Shown here: piece by piece, positions 51,682 through 60,226 of the stretch
How the letters are laid out: each line of letters starts with the position of its first letter
How positions within the stretch are numbered: the stretch's first letter is position 1
Assembly (NCBI GenBank): GCA_948676835.1
Contig: CAPOZU010000002.1
Coordinates: forward strand, 1-64,000
DNA from: an uncultured Clostridia bacterium
GTDB lineage: Bacteria; Bacillota; Clostridia; TANB77; CAG-508
DNA length: 64,000 nucleotides
Direction: 5' to 3'
Program-made: the position numbers and the translations under genes
Notes under the pieces: generated by a model
Seen by the model: the letters and a program-made list of their open reading frames with translations, nothing else
Database searches by the model: none
What the model was told of the DNA's origin: nothing

Positions 51682-52245
51682 TTACTGATAACTAATATGT
51701 ATTATTTCTTCTTGAAGCTTTTTTTCAACCTCTAGTTTTAATACAATTTCGCTCACATCAACAAACTTTAATGATAAGTTTATACAGAATCTATCTTTTA
51801 AGTTTTCTATTGTATTAACTTCAAAAGAAGCATAACTGAAATCCAAATCATCATTATCTATTTTTTGTACTACTGCTATAATTCTTACAAAATCTTCTAC
51901 AGATGCAAAACCAATTGTTTTTAAGTATTTTTCATTTTCATCATATTTCTGAATTAGTTCTTCTTGATTTAATTTTGTAAGTTCCTTTTTATTATCCATA
52001 ATATAATAAATAAAATCTGTTATTCCATTTAGTATATCTTCTTTTGAAACTTCACCATTATATTTCCTGAAAAAATTTTCTGAAAACATTGGAGTAATAG
52101 TTTCTAGACGTACATAATCTCCTTCTCTTTCTTTGTTTCTATATATTAACTTTAAAACTCCAATAATCATCGTAATAATAATTAATAAAATTATTAAAAA
52201 AATCATAATTTTTTTAAAATTTTTTTTTATATTATCTTTTCTCAT
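51682..52245 (-). CDS. Small single-pass membrane protein, accessory of giant protein 2
   Basis: The 187-residue protein has a basic start, one membrane segment (IMIFLIILLIIITMIIGVLK) and an outside part of about 150 residues with a mostly helical first half and a strand-rich end (INLSLKFVDVSEIVLKLEVE). The layout matches the 45863 gene though the sequences have diverged. It starts 26 bases after giant protein 2. No family is recognised. Confidence 0.65.
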   Translation of the reverse strand: MRKDNIKKNFKKIMIFLIILLIIITMIIGVLKLIYRNKEREGDYVRLETITPMFSENFFRKYNGEVSKEDILNGITDFIYYIMDNKKELTKLNQEELIQKYDENEKYLKTIGFASVEDFVRIIAVVQKIDNDDLDFSYASFEVNTIENLKDRFCINLSLKFVDVSEIVLKLEVEKKLQEEIIHISYQ

Positions 52246-52271
52246 ATTTTATTCCTCTTTATAATTTGATT

Positions 52272-55200
52272 TTAAGAAGCATACATATCATAGTATTTTT
52301 GGGCAGCTTCAATTCTTGCTTCATTTCTTGGTACACTTGGTCTTTCAAATCCTGCACAAAATGCTGTGGTAGCATCTTCTATATTAGTTGCATTTTCCCA
52401 TTGAGTTTTATAAGATTCAAATCCCGAAAATTGGTAGTTTGCATGTCCATCCGCTCCGCCTCCTGGCGTTAATTCTGCTAATAAGAATTCAACTTGTAAA
52501 TCTTCATCTGTCCAATCAACACCTCTTGCTGCTGCAAATGCAAATAACTGTTCTTTTCTTCCGAATGACCATTGGCAAAGTCCATGTCCTTCTCCACTAC
52601 CGCCTTCTATAGCAGCTGAGTTAAATCCAGATTCACCATATATATTTCCCATAACTCCTGCTGCTGCTATTTCTGAATATCCCGCATCTAATAAAGCTAA
52701 CCAAACTTTTTCTTCTATAGTATCTCCAGCAAGTTTTTTTCCATTTCCACTACCTTCATCGTCTAGCTTCATGTAAGTTTCTACATCTTCAACAACAGAA
52801 TCATCTAAATCTCTTAAGATTATTCTTAAATAGTTTCCTATTACTGCATCTGTATCTTCTTCCTCTTCATCAGAATCTGGTTTAGGTGTTTCTTCTCCTC
52901 CTTCACCATCTTCTCCTTTGACTGTCCTGTATTTTGAATATCCTCCTGATTCTCCTCTATATTCTTCAATTAATTGGAAGTCTGTTATTGTTCTTCCTAT
53001 TATTGTACCTTCTTTTATGAAAATTAAGTCATCAACATATAATGAAGGACTAGCATCTTCTTTTACTTTAGTTGTTGCTTTCAATTTTTCTGTTGCTTTT
53101 TTGCTTGCCATTTTATGATTTTCATCTTTTTCATATAATGATTCTATCTTAGGTTTATCTTCACCTTCTGATTCTTCTCCAACATTTCCTGTTGTAATAC
53201 TCTTAAAGTCTTCTAATGTTAATTTTAATTCATCATCTTTGCTTGGAGCTTCTGTTTCTAATTTATCATCTGTAAATTCTGTATCTGGTTTATAGCATTC
53301 AAAACCATCTATATAAACAACATATCCAGAAATTCCTCCTGCTTGATAACTTTCAGCAAATTCTTTATATCCATATACAGTTTTTTCTATTTCTGATAAT
53401 TCATCTACTTTTTCTTCTTCATTTACTCTCTCATCATCTTTATATTTAGCTTTAATAACTTTGTTTCCACTATCATTAGTTTCCTCTTTTGTATATACTA
53501 ATGAACTACCAGCCCAGTCTGTTCCTGATTTTGCTTCTAATTTTTTATAATTTTCAGCATCTAGAACCAATATTTTTGCATATCCTACTAAGTCTGGTTT
53601 GGATGGATCATATTCTGGATTTACTACTGGAGAGGTATCTCCACCATCGCCTCCTTCACTGTCATTTCCTAAAGGATTCTTTTGATATTTTAAATCTACA
53701 TTTTGTCTATATAACTCATCTGTTATATTACTCTTATCGTTTACACCATCATATGTTCCATAATCTAATAAAATTCCTGTTACTGGTGATACTACTGCTT
53801 CATTTCCTTTATAGCCTGAATAAGATGAACCATTGCCACTCTTTTTTACTCCTTCTGGTGGTTCGGCTGGTATAAAGAAACTGTACAAGTGTCCTCCTTT
53901 TTGATTAGCTCCAGAATTCAATAATTCAGACAAATTAGCAGAAAAACTTGAACTACTTCCAAATTCTTCTATAACTCCTCCCCAAGGATTATAATATAAA
54001 ACTTTTCCACTATCATTAGCTCCTAATAAAACTACTGCATGTTCTCCTCCAGATGATTGGAATCCACTATAGAAAAATACTGGTTTTCCTTCATCTAAAG
54101 CTTCTGAAATTAAAGTTCCTTGTTCTTCTACTGAAGGAAGTGGTTGATCATTTCCCCAATAAACACCTTCTACTCCAGCTGTTTTAAATGAAGCAAATGC
54201 TAATCCAGGACACCAATAAGGTGGTTGCTCTTTTATATATTCGGAAACAGGTGTATCTGTATATGCTGATGCAACAAACGCAAATGAATATAATGTACAA
54301 GTTACACTTGTTTGGAACCAACATTCATAATTAACTCCATTAAATTCTAAATCTGCAATTTTAGTTGCTTGTTCACTACTTCCTGTTGGTTTATATGTAT
54401 AATCAGCAGCAGATACTTCTTTTATTGCTCCTACTGTGAGTAAATTTGTAATTGGCGTACTATTTAAACTAGCAACTTGTCCTATAATATTTTTTGATCC
54501 ATCACCTATTATCTTAGTTTGTGGTGGCTTAATAAATTTAATAGCTTCTTCTTCTGGAGGATGAGGAGGTGTTTCTGGCTCTCCTTCTTCTTTCGCTTTT
54601 GCAATTATAGCTTTCAATGTATTTTTTTCATTTGCCTTAATATCACCTTCTGAGTGTACCATTGTTCCAAATTCATTTTCATTTTTATCTATTGATCTAT
54701 TTGGAAATCCACCAGAATCTATATCCGGAACTAGGAATTGTAATAATCTTGGTGTTTCATCTGTTAATTCTTCTTTTTCAAAATATCCTAGTTCTACTAT
54801 TAATTCTTTAAAATCTCTATATATGTAATCTGCATCTAATGTGTGAGTATTTTCTAGCATACTAAATGCATTTAATGAATCTTGATTTAGTGAAACTCTT
54901 CCTGACACTTCTGACGCTTTATATTTTATTTCTTTTGATTCTCCATCAACTGTTTTTGAAACACTAATTTCTTTCTTTAATGCATTTTCATCTAAAGCTC
55001 CATATTTTCCTTTTTCTCTTAATGCAGTTATAACTTCTGCTATTTCTGCTGTTCCATCATATTTATAATATTGATTTTCTAAAAACATTTTCTTTATTAG
55101 AGAATTTGTTTCTGTTCTAAGTCCTTCACCTTTTTGTACAACATTTCCTTTAAAAGATACATCAACATATAATTTACCTTTTATTGTTTTTTCATCTTCA

Positions 55201-57173
55201 TCTTCTTCTGCTGCAACTTCAGCATCTGTATACAATCTTTCATATCCAGTTGATGATGTTTCATCATCTTTATCTTCATATGCAACCCATTTTCCAGGTT
55301 TATTGTTCCATCCAAGATCTTCATATGTGTCTTCATTTGCATCTATTTTTATAGGTTTTTTAGAAACAGCTATTCCTTGTTCTTGTGCTTCCTTTATTGT
55401 TCCATCAAATTTCGTTCCATCTGTTTTATATAAAACAAACTCTCCTGCTTTATCTCCTGCATCATCTCCATATGTTTCATATAAAGTCCATCTTTCTCCT
55501 GTTAATGCTTCATAATCGTAATCATAATCTACAAATCCACCTTGTTTAATGTTTTCATTATTTGCTGTTGGATCATCTTCTACAAAATAAACATCTCTAT
55601 ACCAGTGGTTTGTTACACTATGTATATATGGAATATATGCTAAATAATTTGGATCATCTTGCCATTTTTCTACCGAAAGAATTTTTTCAATATAGGCAGA
55701 ACATTGTGGTCCTGGTTTACTTGGAATTCCTGATGGCATAGTAATTGTTTCTGTTTTTGATTTTACTTCAATATCATCACCAATTATAGTTTCAGGATTT
55801 GTAATATCTGTATAATAATTACCATCTTCATCTTGTTGTACTATAACCTCTGAACCATCTACTTCAATATAATATGTTGTATCTTCAAAAGATTCTTCTG
55901 TAAATGTACAATCACATGGTTCATGATGATCCATTCCTAATGCAAAAGCATTTAAAATTTCTTGATCTAATCTTGTTAATTTTTTAAACCAATTTACAAT
56001 AGAATTTAGTGGACCATGTCCATTATTATCATTTACTGCTTCACTTAATTCTTCATAAGTTATATATTTTCCATCTTTTGTTTTATAGGCAACTACTGCT
56101 TCTCCCTCTTTTGTTTTGTGTAAATATACATTTACATTTGTTGGGAATGAAGTTGCCATATCATATGCTAAATCTGGCATCATTGTTGCTAAGTGTACAG
56201 ATAGCAAAAACTCCATTGGCATACCATATCTACCACTCCAACCGTCTAATGAGAATTCTATTGGATTATTACTATTTAAAAACGCTCCTCTTGCTATAGA
56301 CAAAGTATTATTAGGTACATTAATTTTGATACTATCTAAATTCCATAAACTTCCTTGGTTAACAGGTTTTTCCTTTACTCCAATAGTTCCTGTATCATAA
56401 TATAACTTAATTAATCCAGTTCCCCATTTATCTAATACACCGTCTGTAATTCCCAATGCATCAAATACAGGTCCCCATACTGCATTTCTAAATTTATACC
56501 AAACTGTAGCAATTCCTTTTCCTAAATCAATAATTTTGTCTAATAAGCTATTAGAACCTTTTCCATTATGATTTTTAATAGTTGCAATATTATCATTTGC
56601 TAGAGTATACATATAGTTATCTGACATTATATATGTAAAAATAAAATCACTTTTGGCATATATTATATTATCATTATCATTTCTAATAACTCCCATACCA
56701 TTAGAATCAAGTTTTGCACCATCTTTATTATCATAATCATCTGTACTTACAGCATTAATATCTGTTACATACTCTGTTAGAAATCCAAAACCTTTTAAAT
56801 CATATCCCATTTGTTCTAGATAATCTAATGTTTCATATATTTCTGTATCATCAATTTGTGCTGTTGTGTCTGCACCATAAAAAGATGCAACAAAATTTCC
56901 AAGCTCTTTTAGCATTCCTTTCAACTTATCCATAACCATTCCAGGCATTGTTACTAAAAATGAAATAATACCTATTATAATTATTACAGCAATTAAAATT
57001 GGAGCGATAATCATTAAAATATGTGCAAGTGGAGCCATTAATGACCCTTTACCTGCTAATTTTTTTGTTGCTTTTTCAGCAACTTTTTTCCCCATTTCTT
57101 TTGCTCTATCTGATGTACTTTCTTTTTGTACATCTTGTTGATTGCTTTCTTGTAGGCTATTATCTTCTTCCAT
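52272..57173 (-). CDS. Giant membrane-anchored protein 2 with C39-like peptidase and phage-type lysozyme modules
   Basis: The 1,633-residue protein shares the basic tail, the membrane segment (about 45-77) and most of the outside part with the giant gene at 46487. The module at about 950-1075 is different: Cys in SVTCTLYSFAFVAS (about 961), His in GGEHAVVLLGAND (about 1043) and YYNPWGG (about 1061) are the triad pattern of C39-like papain-fold peptidases. The C-terminus (about 1490-1633) also differs: EKVWLALLDAGYSEIAAAGV, MGNIYGESGF and GLCQWSFGRKEQL match phage tail lysozyme (Phage_lysozyme2). The gene begins 22 bases after the transketolase pair on the same strand and may be co-transcribed. 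Two cell-wall-cutting modules and a membrane anchor suggest wall remodelling at a large envelope machine. Confidence 0.75.
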   Translation of the reverse strand: MEEDNSLQESNQQDVQKESTSDRAKEMGKKVAEKATKKLAGKGSLMAPLAHILMIIAPILIAVIIIIGIISFLVTMPGMVMDKLKGMLKELGNFVASFYGADTTAQIDDTEIYETLDYLEQMGYDLKGFGFLTEYVTDINAVSTDDYDNKDGAKLDSNGMGVIRNDNDNIIYAKSDFIFTYIMSDNYMYTLANDNIATIKNHNGKGSNSLLDKIIDLGKGIATVWYKFRNAVWGPVFDALGITDGVLDKWGTGLIKLYYDTGTIGVKEKPVNQGSLWNLDSIKINVPNNTLSIARGAFLNSNNPIEFSLDGWSGRYGMPMEFLLSVHLATMMPDLAYDMATSFPTNVNVYLHKTKEGEAVVAYKTKDGKYITYEELSEAVNDNNGHGPLNSIVNWFKKLTRLDQEILNAFALGMDHHEPCDCTFTEESFEDTTYYIEVDGSEVIVQQDEDGNYYTDITNPETIIGDDIEVKSKTETITMPSGIPSKPGPQCSAYIEKILSVEKWQDDPNYLAYIPYIHSVTNHWYRDVYFVEDDPTANNENIKQGGFVDYDYDYEALTGERWTLYETYGDDAGDKAGEFVLYKTDGTKFDGTIKEAQEQGIAVSKKPIKIDANEDTYEDLGWNNKPGKWVAYEDKDDETSSTGYERLYTDAEVAAEEDEDEKTIKGKLYVDVSFKGNVVQKGEGLRTETNSLIKKMFLENQYYKYDGTAEIAEVITALREKGKYGALDENALKKEISVSKTVDGESKEIKYKASEVSGRVSLNQDSLNAFSMLENTHTLDADYIYRDFKELIVELGYFEKEELTDETPRLLQFLVPDIDSGGFPNRSIDKNENEFGTMVHSEGDIKANEKNTLKAIIAKAKEEGEPETPPHPPEEEAIKFIKPPQTKIIGDGSKNIIGQVASLNSTPITNLLTVGAIKEVSAADYTYKPTGSSEQATKIADLEFNGVNYECWFQTSVTCTLYSFAFVASAYTDTPVSEYIKEQPPYWCPGLAFASFKTAGVEGVYWGNDQPLPSVEEQGTLISEALDEGKPVFFYSGFQSSGGEHAVVLLGANDSGKVLYYNPWGGVIEEFGSSSSFSANLSELLNSGANQKGGHLYSFFIPAEPPEGVKKSGNGSSYSGYKGNEAVVSPVTGILLDYGTYDGVNDKSNITDELYRQNVDLKYQKNPLGNDSEGGDGGDTSPVVNPEYDPSKPDLVGYAKILVLDAENYKKLEAKSGTDWAGSSLVYTKEETNDSGNKVIKAKYKDDERVNEEEKVDELSEIEKTVYGYKEFAESYQAGGISGYVVYIDGFECYKPDTEFTDDKLETEAPSKDDELKLTLEDFKSITTGNVGEESEGEDKPKIESLYEKDENHKMASKKATEKLKATTKVKEDASPSLYVDDLIFIKEGTIIGRTITDFQLIEEYRGESGGYSKYRTVKGEDGEGGEETPKPDSDEEEEDTDAVIGNYLRIILRDLDDSVVEDVETYMKLDDEGSGNGKKLAGDTIEEKVWLALLDAGYSEIAAAGVMGNIYGESGFNSAAIEGGSGEGHGLCQWSFGRKEQLFAFAAARGVDWTDEDLQVEFLLAELTPGGGADGHANYQFSGFESYKTQWENATNIEDATTAFCAGFERPSVPRNEARIEAAQKYYDMYAS

Positions 57174-57195
57174 ATCTTTTATCCTTTATAAATAT

Positions 57196-58125
57196 TTATT
57201 TTCTTACTTCTTCTATAATTTCCTTGCTTGTTAATCCGAAATATTCTAATAATTCCTGAGCTTTTCCAGATTTTCCAAAACAATCTTTCATTCCCATTCT
57301 TGTTAGTTTTGCTGGATAATTTTCAACTAGAACTTCTGCAATAGCAGATCCTAAACCGCCAATTATGCTATGTTCTTCTATTGAAATAAGTTTTTTAGTT
57401 TCTTTTGCACATTTTATAATTATATCTTTATCGATTGGTTTTATTGTGTGAATATCTACTACTCTGATATTTATTCCTTCTTTTTCTAATTCTTCTTTAG
57501 CTTTTAAGCTTTCAGCTACCATAATTCCTGTTGCAAATACTGTGGCATCTGTTCCTTCACCAAATTGAATTGCTTTTCCTAATTTGAATTCATAATTTTC
57601 ATCATAAATTATAGGTGTTGCTGCTCTGCCAAATCTTATATATACAGGTTCATTTATCTTTGCTGCTTCTTGTACCGCCCATCTTGCTTCTGTATCATCT
57701 GCTGGTGAAATTACTGTCATGTTTGGAAGACCTCTCATTAAATTAATGTCTTCTAGCATTTGATGTGTTGCTCCATCTTCTCCTACTGTAATTCCACAAT
57801 GTGTTGCACAAATTTTTACATTTAAATTTGGATAACATATGCTATTTCTTATTTGATCATATACTCTTCCTGTTGCAAATACTGCAAATGTACTTGCAAA
57901 CGGTATTTTTCCGCAAGTAGCAAAACCTGCTGCTGTTCCTATCATATCTTGCTCAGCAATTCCCATATCAAAAAATCTCTCAGGTATTTCTTTGGCAAAT
58001 ATGTTTGTTTTTGTTGCTCCTGCTAAATCTGCATCTAATACAACAACATTCTCATTTTTCTTTCCAAGTTCAAGCAAAGCTTCTCCATAGCTTTGTCTTG
58101 TAGCTTTTTTATTATTAAAATCCAT
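57196..58125 (-). CDS. tktB: Transketolase, C-terminal subunit
   Basis: The 309-residue protein holds the pyrimidine-binding and C-terminal domains of transketolase (NVVVLDADLAGATKTNIFAK, GIAEQDMIGTAAGFA with the catalytic Glu, and IRFGRAATP). With the N-terminal subunit it moves two-carbon units between sugar phosphates. Split transketolases are common in Clostridia and archaea. It follows its partner by 15 bases; giant gene 2 follows by 22 bases. Confidence 0.93.
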   Translation of the reverse strand: MDFNNKKATRQSYGEALLELGKKNENVVVLDADLAGATKTNIFAKEIPERFFDMGIAEQDMIGTAAGFATCGKIPFASTFAVFATGRVYDQIRNSICYPNLNVKICATHCGITVGEDGATHQMLEDINLMRGLPNMTVISPADDTEARWAVQEAAKINEPVYIRFGRAATPIIYDENYEFKLGKAIQFGEGTDATVFATGIMVAESLKAKEELEKEGINIRVVDIHTIKPIDKDIIIKCAKETKKLISIEEHSIIGGLGSAIAEVLVENYPAKLTRMGMKDCFGKSGKAQELLEYFGLTSKEIIEEVRK

Positions 58126-58140
58126 AATTTTCCCTCCACA

Positions 58141-58944
58141 TTATTTTGTTAGCTCTTCTATGGCCATTTTATATTCTTCTTCATTTGGAGCTTTTCCATG
58201 CCATCCTGCTTGATTTTCCATATAAGATACGCCTTTTCCTTTTATTGTTTTTGCTATTATTGCTGTAGGCATTCCTTTTGTTTGCTTAGCTATTTCAAAT
58301 GCATTTAATATTTCATCAAAATTATGCCCATCTATTACTAAAGTTTTAAATCCAAAACTTTCAAATTTTTTATCTATTGGATATGGATTCATTACATCTG
58401 ATATTTTTCCATCTATTTGTAGATTATTGTTATCTACTATTACACATAAATTATCTAATTTATAATGGCTAGATGTCATTGCGGCTTCCCATACTTGACC
58501 TTCTTCTATTTCTCCATCTCCCATTACACAATATACTCTATATTCTTTATTATCTAACTTTCCTGCTAATGCCATACCATTTGCAACAGATAATCCTTGA
58601 CCTAATGAACCTGATGTCATATCTACCCCAGGAATTTTTTTCATGTCTGGATGACCTTGCAAATAGCTTGCCACTTTTCTAAATGATTTTAAATCTTCTT
58701 CTGGTATAAATCCCTTTTTGCTAAGTGTTGCATATAATGCAGGTGAACAATGTCCTTTAGATAATACCATCCTATCTCTATTTTCATCTGATACATTATT
58801 AATTCTTAATTCTGAAAAGTATAGTGCTGTTAATATATCTGCTACTGATAATGAACCTCCTGGATGTCCAGATGATGCTTGATATACCATTTCAACAATA
58901 TTTTTTCTGATATTTTTAGCTTTTTCTTGTAATGAATCTACCAT
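58141..58944 (-). CDS. tktA: Transketolase, N-terminal subunit
   Basis: The 267-residue protein holds the thiamine-diphosphate-binding half (SSGHPGGSLSVADILTALY, VMGDGEIEEGQVWEAAM, IVDNNNLQIDG with the metal ligands). I choose the ATG at 58944, nine bases after AGGAG; the GTG at 58950 is too close to that site. It is the first gene of the operon driven from 58983-59011. Confidence 0.94.
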   Translation of the reverse strand: MVDSLQEKAKNIRKNIVEMVYQASSGHPGGSLSVADILTALYFSELRINNVSDENRDRMVLSKGHCSPALYATLSKKGFIPEEDLKSFRKVASYLQGHPDMKKIPGVDMTSGSLGQGLSVANGMALAGKLDNKEYRVYCVMGDGEIEEGQVWEAAMTSSHYKLDNLCVIVDNNNLQIDGKISDVMNPYPIDKKFESFGFKTLVIDGHNFDEILNAFEIAKQTKGMPTAIIAKTIKGKGVSYMENQAGWHGKAPNEEEYKMAIEELTK

Positions 58945-58982
58945 AAACACATTCTCCTATCATATAATATTATTCCAAAATA

Positions 58983-59011
58983 ATTATATATTAATTGCTT
59001 TTTTTAAGCAA
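58983..59011 (-). promoter_or_regulatory. Promoter of the transketolase (and perhaps giant-gene) operon
   Basis: On the minus strand TTGCTT (59006-59011), 17 bases, and TATAAT (58983-58988). Confidence 0.7.
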
Positions 59012-59039
59012 GGAAAAAATTACTTTTACCAAAAAAAGA

Positions 59040-59057
59040 AGCATATTTCTATATGCT
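59040..59057 (-). terminator. Terminator of the addA-59088 transcript
   Basis: AGCATAT (59040-59046) pairs with ATATGCT (59051-59057). On the minus strand TCTTTTTTT follows. Confidence 0.75.
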
Positions 59058-59087
59058 CCTTTTACATTTTTATATTCAATTTATTAT

Positions 59088-59474
59088 TTACTTTCTAGCC
59101 ATAAATAAAGCTTTTAAAAACATACCTAAACCTAAGGCCATAAGTAGCATCATTACTACATAATCGAACATTGATGTTGTTGTAAATGTAATTCTTATAC
59201 TCATTATTATTGATGCAACAATAAATACAGAACCTGCAATTGTAATTAATCTTGCTATTATTGATTTAGGATTATTAACAAGCCATACAATTCCTATCAT
59301 AAGTGGAATTATAACTAATCCTGTTGAAATATTTATTCCTGCAATACTCCATGTTCCAAAACCTGAATGAACTACTGCTTTACTTAATAAGAAAAATATT
59401 CCTGCTGCAATTAACATTATTCCCATATAAAATTCTATAAAATCACTAGCTTTTTTATCATTTTTTTCACTCAT
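59088..59474 (-). CDS. Four-segment membrane protein of unknown function
   Basis: The 128-residue protein has a charged start (SEKNDKKASDFIEF) and four membrane segments (YMGIMLIAAGIFFLLSKAV, GLVIIPLMIGIVWLV, ITIAGSVFIVASIIMSI and VVMMLLMALGLGMFLKALF). No family is recognised. It follows the 59494 gene by 19 bases. Confidence 0.7.
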   Translation of the reverse strand: MSEKNDKKASDFIEFYMGIMLIAAGIFFLLSKAVVHSGFGTWSIAGINISTGLVIIPLMIGIVWLVNNPKSIIARLITIAGSVFIVASIIMSIRITFTTTSMFDYVVMMLLMALGLGMFLKALFMARK

Positions 59475-59493
59475 TTCTTTTGTATCCTTTCAT

Positions 59494-60156
59494 CTAAAAT
59501 GGAAATATTCCAAATAGGAATTTTGCAGTCATGTGCCAAAGAACTATACCAGCTCCTATAGCATAACCCCACCATGGAATATTACTTGCAAAGTTAATAA
59601 AGAAGTTCCATCCAGTTTTGGCTGTACTTACTATTCCATCCCAACTAAATAAATCTGTTAATTTAACTCCAAAAAGTGTAGCATTTGTTAAATCCATTCC
59701 AAATACATCTGATAAATCAATTTCCCAACCGAAAAGATTTATTATATTAGTTTTATCTGGAAGCTCGCTTTCTGAAATTACAGAAATATTATAACTTTTT
59801 AATTCTGTTCCTTTAAATTTAACTTTATAATCTCTAAATCCGTTTGGATCTATATTACCTATTTCTACGTATTTTGTAGCAGCAAGTAAACCTCTCTTGC
59901 TGTATAAATCAATTTTGGCGTAATAATTGTTTTGTTTTGATGATGTAATATTTGATAATCTAAAATTCATATATCCATTTACATTTGTTGCTCTACCAGA
60001 TACTCCCTCAACAACAATAGCATATCCGTTATCTTGAATATTTCCATCCATCTTTTTATACATATTTCCTATTAATGCATCTTCTAGAATTAATGATAAA
60101 ATAAAAAATCCAACAATTCCTAGAAAATATAATAAGAATGTTTTCATTCTAGACAT
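59494..60156 (-). CDS. Membrane protein with outside beta-rich domain
   Basis: I choose the ATG at 60156 (SRMKTFLLYFLGIVGFFILS), which follows GAGG; a longer frame to 60246 has no ribosome site. The 220-residue protein has one membrane segment at the start and one near the end (WWGYAIGAGIVLWHMTAKFL), with a strand-rich domain between (VEGVSGRATNVNGYMNFRL). No family is recognised. It lies 70 bases after addA and probably shares its transcript with the gene at 59088. Confidence 0.65.
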   Translation of the reverse strand: MSRMKTFLLYFLGIVGFFILSLILEDALIGNMYKKMDGNIQDNGYAIVVEGVSGRATNVNGYMNFRLSNITSSKQNNYYAKIDLYSKRGLLAATKYVEIGNIDPNGFRDYKVKFKGTELKSYNISVISESELPDKTNIINLFGWEIDLSDVFGMDLTNATLFGVKLTDLFSWDGIVSTAKTGWNFFINFASNIPWWGYAIGAGIVLWHMTAKFLFGIFPF

Positions 60157-60226
60157 AATATTTTCCTCACTTATAAATAATATTACAATTTTAATTATAC
60201 AACATTTAACATTATTTGTAAATAAT

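Noticed and set aside
46487..57173. Conjugative type IV secretion locus
   Set aside because: The giant proteins and their partners recall wall-opening parts of such systems, but no VirB4, VirD4 or relaxase lies nearby, so a secretion locus cannot be claimed.
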